Below, in pieces: positions 59,851 through 64,000 of a stretch of 64,000 bases of DNA. Source of the stretch: Anaerobaca sp035448545 (GTDB lineage Bacteria; Planctomycetota; Phycisphaerae; Sedimentisphaerales; Anaerobacaceae). The stretch covers positions 1 through 64,000 of the forward strand of contig DAOTJE010000011.1 of NCBI GenBank assembly GCA_035448545.1, written 5' to 3'. The notes below the pieces were generated by a model. That model saw only the letters and a program-made list of their open reading frames with translations. It did no database searches and had not been told where the DNA came from. A program made the position numbers and the translations under genes. Position 1 is the first letter of the stretch. Each line of letters opens with the position of its first letter.

Positions 59851-60414
59851 CTACGCACCACCCTCGCCTTCGGCAGGCTGATTGGCGTCGGTCGTGGCGG
59901 CCCCTTCAACCTGCCCCGGGACCGCCGTCTCGGCCGCACCGCCCTTCTGCAACTCGTCGATCAGGGCCTGCTGGTCGGCGACCACCGCCTTGAGGTCGTC
60001 GATCTGCTTGCGCAACGCGGCCGTCGCACTGACCTGATCTTCCGCACGCGTGCTCAGATGGGTGATCACCTGCTCGGCCTGCTGCGCCAGGGCGGCGGCC
60101 TTGTCCCGCTCCTGAGCCAACTGATCGACCTGCTTCTGAAGCTCGTCGCGCGTCTGGCGCACCACGCTCAGCTCATTCTTCAGGTCGGAGATTTCCCGTA
60201 TGGCTCGCTCCAGGCTCAATTCGAGCTTCTTGACCGTGGCCTTGGCCTCGCGGGCGTCTTTCTGCGCCTTCTCCAGGTCGCTGTCACCACACCCGGGCGT
60301 AACCAGAAGGACCGCCAGGAGTAGGGTGTGTATCGCACACCTTCGCCCCACCACACCGTGGAATGGGTGTGCACAGCCCACCCTGCCGACTGCCGCCCTC
60401 AACCATCCTGTCAT
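59851..60414 (-). CDS. Coiled-coil lipoprotein
   Basis: 187 residues from the ATG at 60414 with AGGAG upstream; it overlaps the stop of the deoxyhypusine-synthase-like gene by 4 bases (ATGA). The N-terminus has an export segment (CAIHTLLLAVLLVTPGCGDS) with lipobox TPGC. The rest is a continuous coiled coil (LEKAQKDAREAKATVKKLEL, then VVRQTRDELQKQVDQLAQER) with an acidic Gly/Ala tail. No enzymatic motif. Possible envelope spacer; the coupling to a polyamine enzyme has no obvious reason. Confidence 0.8.
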   Translation of the reverse strand: MTGWLRAAVGRVGCAHPFHGVVGRRCAIHTLLLAVLLVTPGCGDSDLEKAQKDAREAKATVKKLELSLERAIREISDLKNELSVVRQTRDELQKQVDQLAQERDKAAALAQQAEQVITHLSTRAEDQVSATAALRKQIDDLKAVVADQQALIDELQKGGAAETAVPGQVEGAATTDANQPAEGEGGA

Positions 60415-61451
60415 TCCCGCTCTCCTGTCGGAACCGGCTCGAAGAACCTGGCGCACTGCCTGCGGGCCCGCTGTTCCCAGCCGCGCTTGTGGTAGGCATA
60501 GCTGACGATCAAAGGCAGCACGCTCGTCGCCTCCGCGTAGACCATCTGCTCGCACCCGGTATCGACCTTGCCCCACGAGGAAGCCTCTTTCAACGTGGAG
60601 CTCGAGCAGGCACCGTCGCGCACGTCGGCCACGGTGATTTGCACGGCGTACTTGTGCATATCCACCGGATGCCCGAGCACCTCGGCACAGACCACGGTAT
60701 CCTGGGCGAAATTCTTGGGCACGCCGCCGCCGATCATGAACAGGCCGGAGATGTTGGACCGCATCTTGATGGCGGTCAGCTCGCGGAAATCCTTTACCGA
60801 GTCGATGGAGACATGCTGGTCGGGGTTCTCGACCTGGTGCTTGACCAGACCGAAACCCGCGCTGGAGTCGGAGAACGCCGGACAGAAGATCGGCACGTCG
60901 CACTCGTAGGCCGCCTGGACCAGCGAATCCTTCTTCTTGGCGTGCTTCGTCAGGTACCGGCCCATTTCCCGGATAAACTCCCGCGAGGAATGGGGACGCT
61001 TTTCCAGCCGGTCGGCGATCTGCTTGACGGTCTCATCACACACCTGGAGTTGCTCTTCGTCAATGTAGGTGTCGTAGATCCGGTCGATGTACAGCTCTCG
61101 GAGCTTGCGGTCATCCACAAACGGGCTGCCCTGGTAGTGCCGAAAGCCGATGGCCTCGAAGAAATCCATATCGACAATCGTCGCTCCGGTGGCGACGACC
61201 ACGTCGACCATATTGTGACGGACCATGTCGATGTAGACCTGCATGCACCCGCCGGCGCTGGTGCTGCCGGCGATGCACAGCATGATCGTGCAGTCCGGAT
61301 CCTCGATCATCCTGCAGAGGATGTCCGCGGCCCGGGCGGTATCCCTGGCGGTAAACGACATCTTCCGCATGGCCTCGACGATGGCCGTGGAATCGAAGGT
61401 CTTGATGTCGATGTGTTCAACGCACTCTTTGAGCAGGTCCTTCTTCTTCAT
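60411..61451 (-). CDS. Deoxyhypusine-synthase-like enzyme (probable homospermidine-type synthase)
   Basis: 346 residues from the ATG at 61451; a GTG three codons upstream is the alternative. The family core is complete: CIAGSTSAGGCMQVYIDMV, VVATGATIVDMDFFEAIG, VPIFCPAFSDSSAGFGL, LFMIGGGVPKNFAQDT, AVQITVADVRDGACSS, and KEASSWGKVD, where the Lys is the residue that forms the aminobutyl adduct in deoxyhypusine synthase. Bacteria lack eIF5A, and studied bacterial homologues make homospermidine from polyamines. It is 158 bases downstream of a pyruvoyl arginine decarboxylase, which supports a polyamine role. Confidence 0.88.
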   Translation of the reverse strand: MKKKDLLKECVEHIDIKTFDSTAIVEAMRKMSFTARDTARAADILCRMIEDPDCTIMLCIAGSTSAGGCMQVYIDMVRHNMVDVVVATGATIVDMDFFEAIGFRHYQGSPFVDDRKLRELYIDRIYDTYIDEEQLQVCDETVKQIADRLEKRPHSSREFIREMGRYLTKHAKKKDSLVQAAYECDVPIFCPAFSDSSAGFGLVKHQVENPDQHVSIDSVKDFRELTAIKMRSNISGLFMIGGGVPKNFAQDTVVCAEVLGHPVDMHKYAVQITVADVRDGACSSSTLKEASSWGKVDTGCEQMVYAEATSVLPLIVSYAYHKRGWEQRARRQCARFFEPVPTGERE

Positions 61452-61549
61452 GTCCTTCACCCTATCTCATTCGTCTGATGGTGGTCTGCCTGGCCACACA
61501 TGACGGTTGCCTTCTGTATCCAAACCGTCCCCCCAGGCCGAGGCCGATG

Positions 61550-61576
61550 GTGGGGGCGAAGGACCATTCGCCCCTG
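61550..61576. repeat. GGGGGCGAAGG...CATTCGCCCC palindrome, copy 5
   Basis: GTGGGGGCGAAGGACCATTCGCCCCTGC in the gap between the two polyamine genes; the arms pair with one mismatch. This copy does not touch a stop codon. Confidence 0.7.
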
Positions 61577-61609
61577 CGCGCCGCCATCACAAGGACAGAC
61601 AACCGTTGG

Positions 61610-62164
61610 CTATCGGTCGAAGAGGAACATCGCAATCGCCACCACAGTGGTCCAGAGGTCTCTCTTGCCCCGGGCGGTTTGCGTGATGTTTGAAGTGCGA
61701 ATGATCAGCCCGCTGGATTTGTAGACCTGCTCCTTCTCCGACCACGCCTTGTTCGGATCAACCTCGAGCCCGAGCGTGGTCCCGAGCATGCCGGCCGCCA
61801 GGTCCTCCGACAGATCGGCGGCGACGTGCTGGTCCATGCCGTGGCCGTGAACCTCGCTGAGATACCCCCATTTTCTTCCGTCCTTCGGAACGGCGATGCC
61901 CACCGAAGCGGCGACCAGACGGCCATGCTCATCCGTGTCGGCACGGGCCATCACACAGAAGCATATCTCCCCCGGCGTCAGTTCCTCCAGACCCCTCTCT
62001 CGGCTGACGATCTTGCACTTGGGAGGCAGAATCGAGGAGACCTGGACCAGGTTTTGCTGGGCCACTCCGGCCTTTCGCAGTGCTTCCTCGAACGACTTGA
62101 GCTGGTATTTGTGCCGTCCGACACCTTTGGTCAGGAAGACCTTCGAGGGAACCATGTTCTGCAT
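61610..62164 (-). CDS. pdaD: Pyruvoyl-dependent arginine decarboxylase
   Basis: 184 residues from the ATG at 62164, directly after AAGGAGGTG. The self-processing site is in NLVQVSSILPP (Ser43-Ser44), where cleavage creates the pyruvoyl group on the second Ser. VPSKVFLTKGVGRHKYQL, LTPGEICFCVMARADTDE, VGIAVPKDGRKWGYLSEVHG and LGTTLGLEVDP are characteristic. It converts arginine to agmatine and CO2. It has its own promoter at 62232-62259 and the deoxyhypusine-synthase-like gene lies downstream. Confidence 0.95.
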   Translation of the reverse strand: MQNMVPSKVFLTKGVGRHKYQLKSFEEALRKAGVAQQNLVQVSSILPPKCKIVSRERGLEELTPGEICFCVMARADTDEHGRLVAASVGIAVPKDGRKWGYLSEVHGHGMDQHVAADLSEDLAAGMLGTTLGLEVDPNKAWSEKEQVYKSSGLIIRTSNITQTARGKRDLWTTVVAIAMFLFDR

Positions 62165-62231
62165 TTTCACCTCCTTTGCCACTTCTTGAGGGCCTGTAGG
62201 CCTGTCAACCTAACGTTCGATCAGGCAGCGA

Positions 62232-62259
62232 ATTATAAGGAGCACCAACACCTTCGCAA
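62232..62259 (-). promoter_or_regulatory. Promoter of the arginine decarboxylase gene
   Basis: Minus strand: TTGCGA (62254-62259), a 16-base spacer, perfect TATAAT (62232-62237). Leader of about 60 bases containing a GGCCT-ACA-GGCC hairpin around 62189-62207. Confidence 0.6.
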
Positions 62260-62268
62260 CGAAAATCT

Positions 62269-63408
62269 TCAGAAGATCAGATAGCTCCTGGCCTTGGCGA
62301 GCCTGGAGCCGACGCGGCCGAGGTCCTCGAGGCCTCGGATTCGCCGGCAGGCCCGCTGGCTGACGATGCGGTCAACGGTCAGCGGCCCCAACCCGGGCAC
62401 ACGAAGCAGCTCCAGACGCGAAGCGCGATTCACGTCTACCGGGAACCGCTCCGGGTGGTTCCGAGCCCAGACTTCCTTCGGATCGGCGTCGAGCGGCAGA
62501 CGGCCCTCGGGGTCGAAGACGATGTCGGCGTCCTTGAAACCATACTTACGCAGAAGGAAATCCACCTGGTACAGACGATGCTCGCGGACGAAGGCCTTCG
62601 ACGGATCAGACCACGTGTCGCCCCCGCAGTCCAGTGAGGCGTCGCCGACGCCGCGCTGGTAGGCACTGAAGTAAATGCGTTGCATCCGCAGGCGGTCGTA
62701 GAGGCCGCCCATGTACTTGACGATCTCGGCGTCAGATTCCCCGGCGGCTCCGACGATGAACTGCGTGGTCTGTTTGACCCTGGCGAACCGGGTCCCCCGC
62801 GCCGTCAAACGGCTGATCAGCTTGATCGGCTCGATGATGTCACGGATGTAGTTCTTGCGGCTCGACAGCCTGGCGAGGTTCTTCTGCCCCGGCGTTTCGA
62901 TATTCAGAGAGACGGCACTGGCCAGCGAGACCGCTTCTTCGACGGCCGCGGGGCTGGCGCCGGGAATAACCTTCAGGTGGATGTACCCCTTGAATCCGTG
63001 CCGGCGTCGGAGCAGCCGGGCCGTAGCGGTGAGCCGGTCCATCGTCGCGTCGGGCGAGCCGATGACGCCCGAACTGAGAAACAGCCCGAAGACCTTCTTG
63101 CGGCCGTAGTAGTCCAGGAATACACGCACAGTCTCTTCCGGACTGAGGCTGCACCGGCGGATGTCCTGCTGCGCTCGGAGCGGACAATACTTGCAGTCGT
63201 TCGTGCATACGTTCGAGATCAGACTCTTGAACAGGACGCTTCGTCCGCCGTTGGGCAGTGTGACCGGGTAGATCCACCGGCCGTCCTGCCCGCGACGACG
63301 CCCTTCATCCCTGTTCGTGCCGCAGGCGCAGGCCAAGTCGTACTGTGCGTCGGCACTGAGAATCTCCAGCTTCTCCTGCGTGTTCGGCCTGGAAACGATC
63401 CCAACCAT
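62269..63408 (-). CDS. Radical SAM protein with helix-hairpin-helix tail (putative DNA modification/repair type)
   Basis: 379 residues. The radical SAM cluster is SNVCTNDCKYCPL (CxxxCxxC), preceded by DLACACGTNRDEGRR and VLFKSLISN, a combination seen in the family described as putative DNA modification/repair radical SAM proteins. Later motifs: FLSSGVIGSPDATMDRL, YIHLKVIPGASPAAVEEA, LNIETPG, FIVGAAGESDAEIVKYM. The C-terminal VNRASRLELLRVPGLGPLTV and DRIVSQRACRRI form a helix-hairpin-helix DNA-binding unit. No partner from the usual two-gene system is visible beside it. Confidence 0.9.
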   Translation of the reverse strand: MVGIVSRPNTQEKLEILSADAQYDLACACGTNRDEGRRRGQDGRWIYPVTLPNGGRSVLFKSLISNVCTNDCKYCPLRAQQDIRRCSLSPEETVRVFLDYYGRKKVFGLFLSSGVIGSPDATMDRLTATARLLRRRHGFKGYIHLKVIPGASPAAVEEAVSLASAVSLNIETPGQKNLARLSSRKNYIRDIIEPIKLISRLTARGTRFARVKQTTQFIVGAAGESDAEIVKYMGGLYDRLRMQRIYFSAYQRGVGDASLDCGGDTWSDPSKAFVREHRLYQVDFLLRKYGFKDADIVFDPEGRLPLDADPKEVWARNHPERFPVDVNRASRLELLRVPGLGPLTVDRIVSQRACRRIRGLEDLGRVGSRLAKARSYLIF

Positions 63409-63560
63409 ACCGGCCCCAATCCCATCCCTGTCCGCAGGGCAATGCGCCGGCCGTCCATTGGACGATGGCGCCGATAGCTATTCTACCGCAGCGGTGACTG
63501 CCTGCAACGGACAAGAGCAGTAATTGGGCAAAAACAGGCGACTCACGGGAGCGCCGCAAC

Positions 63561-63995
63561 TCAGATCAGCGATCGAATGCGGTCGTCCAGTGCCTTCTGA
63601 TCGGTGGCGAAGGCCTCAAAGGCACTGAGATTCATCAGAGCGTCAAGACCAATCTCACCTCGCGAGAGCCGCTGTTTCCACTTCGCCAGGACGGGGATCT
63701 TCCCGTCGGCCGCCACAGTCTCGATGTCCTCGGTCGACCAGTCGGGCAGGAAATCCTCGAAACCGTGCCGGCCGAAATAGAACTGAACGTTCTCGGCGGT
63801 CATACTGTCAACGTCCTCGTCCAGAAGACCTGCGACGCAGCCTTTGAACGCATCGGGAACGTCCCAGAGCGTCGCAGCATTGAAGTCCTCGAAACTGATG
63901 CCGTCAGCCAACGGAACACCCGGGTCGGTGTCAATCTGGGGCGATAACCATCCGGCGGGTCTGTCCTCATACTGCGCCGCAGCCTTCGTCGGCAT
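63561..63995 (-). CDS. Hypothetical protein at the window edge
   Basis: 144 residues from the ATG at 63995, only 5 bases from the end of the window, so its ribosome binding site, or a longer N-terminus, may lie outside. The sequence is acidic and helical: ISFEDFNAATLWDVPDAFKG, CVAGLLDEDVDSMTAENVQF, FEDFLPDWSTEDIETVAADG. No signal, span or motif I recognise. Coding is supported by its continuous frame and normal composition. Confidence 0.55.
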   Translation of the reverse strand: MPTKAAAQYEDRPAGWLSPQIDTDPGVPLADGISFEDFNAATLWDVPDAFKGCVAGLLDEDVDSMTAENVQFYFGRHGFEDFLPDWSTEDIETVAADGKIPVLAKWKQRLSRGEIGLDALMNLSAFEAFATDQKALDDRIRSLI

Positions 63996-64000
63996 TGTCA

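Noticed and set aside
1..64000. CRISPR array, prophage or insertion-sequence transposase
   Set aside because: No regularly spaced repeats, phage structural genes or transposase motifs were seen; only short palindromic elements occur.

Overview
No rRNA, tRNA or complete housekeeping cluster is present, so taxonomy rests on gene content. Several features point to a Planctomycetota bacterium, probably in the Phycisphaerae/Sedimentisphaerales area. These are a kinase-SUMF1-hydrolase fusion beside an ECF sigma factor, large secreted proteins with GEVED-like and LamG-like domains, secreted oxidoreductases with twin-arginine signals, many glycoside-hydrolase-type proteins, high GC, and dispersed palindromic repeats. 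This placement is inference. Layout: 1-2500 is a disturbed accessory region with an RHS core/tip fragment, a lipoprotein and a second truncated RHS fragment. 2500-6335 holds a membrane TPR-like protein and adenosylhomocysteinase. 6336-23808 is mostly secreted and envelope functions (beta-helix protein, glycosidase-like proteins, a 1765-residue modular exoprotein with a LamG domain nested in a repeat) mixed with small housekeeping genes (aldo/keto reductase, YbaK, YkgJ) and a stand-alone receiver. 

24086-31054 is one compact minus-strand operon: Tat-exported GH109-like oxidoreductase, sugar isomerase/epimerase, a second Gfo/Idh/MocA oxidoreductase, two sodium:solute symporters and a 57-residue membrane protein. 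It looks like uptake and NAD-dependent processing of a sugar or amino sugar. 31380-35640 encodes a Ser/Thr kinase fused to SUMF1 and a hydrolase domain that lacks the usual nucleophile serine, followed by an ECF sigma factor with a Cys/His tail. 36841-38485 has a MITE-like palindromic element and metK, which with ahcY completes the SAM-producing and SAH-removing steps. 38606-41597 is an overlapping operon of an ECF sigma factor, a membrane coiled-coil protein and a secreted STN-like coiled-coil protein. 41718-50765 has a Tat superoxide dismutase, FAD oxidoreductase, OsmC, PurH, a beta-propeller protein and prolyl oligopeptidase. 

50773-53778 is a translationally coupled glycosyltransferase/GH100-like pair with a PIG-L deacetylase upstream. 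53894-59507 is an envelope and ion-transport stretch (DUF155-like, DHH phosphoesterase, DUF5698/DUF2179, CorA, LapA, MscS). 59851-62164 pairs pyruvoyl arginine decarboxylase with a deoxyhypusine-synthase-like enzyme, suggesting polyamine synthesis. The end holds a radical SAM protein with a helix-hairpin-helix tail. 

A palindromic repeat of the form GGGGCGAATG-N-CATTCGCCCC occurs five times. Three copies supply the stop codon of the neighbouring minus-strand gene, and one lies in frame inside a coding region. Function calls rest on reading motifs by eye; no database search was run.
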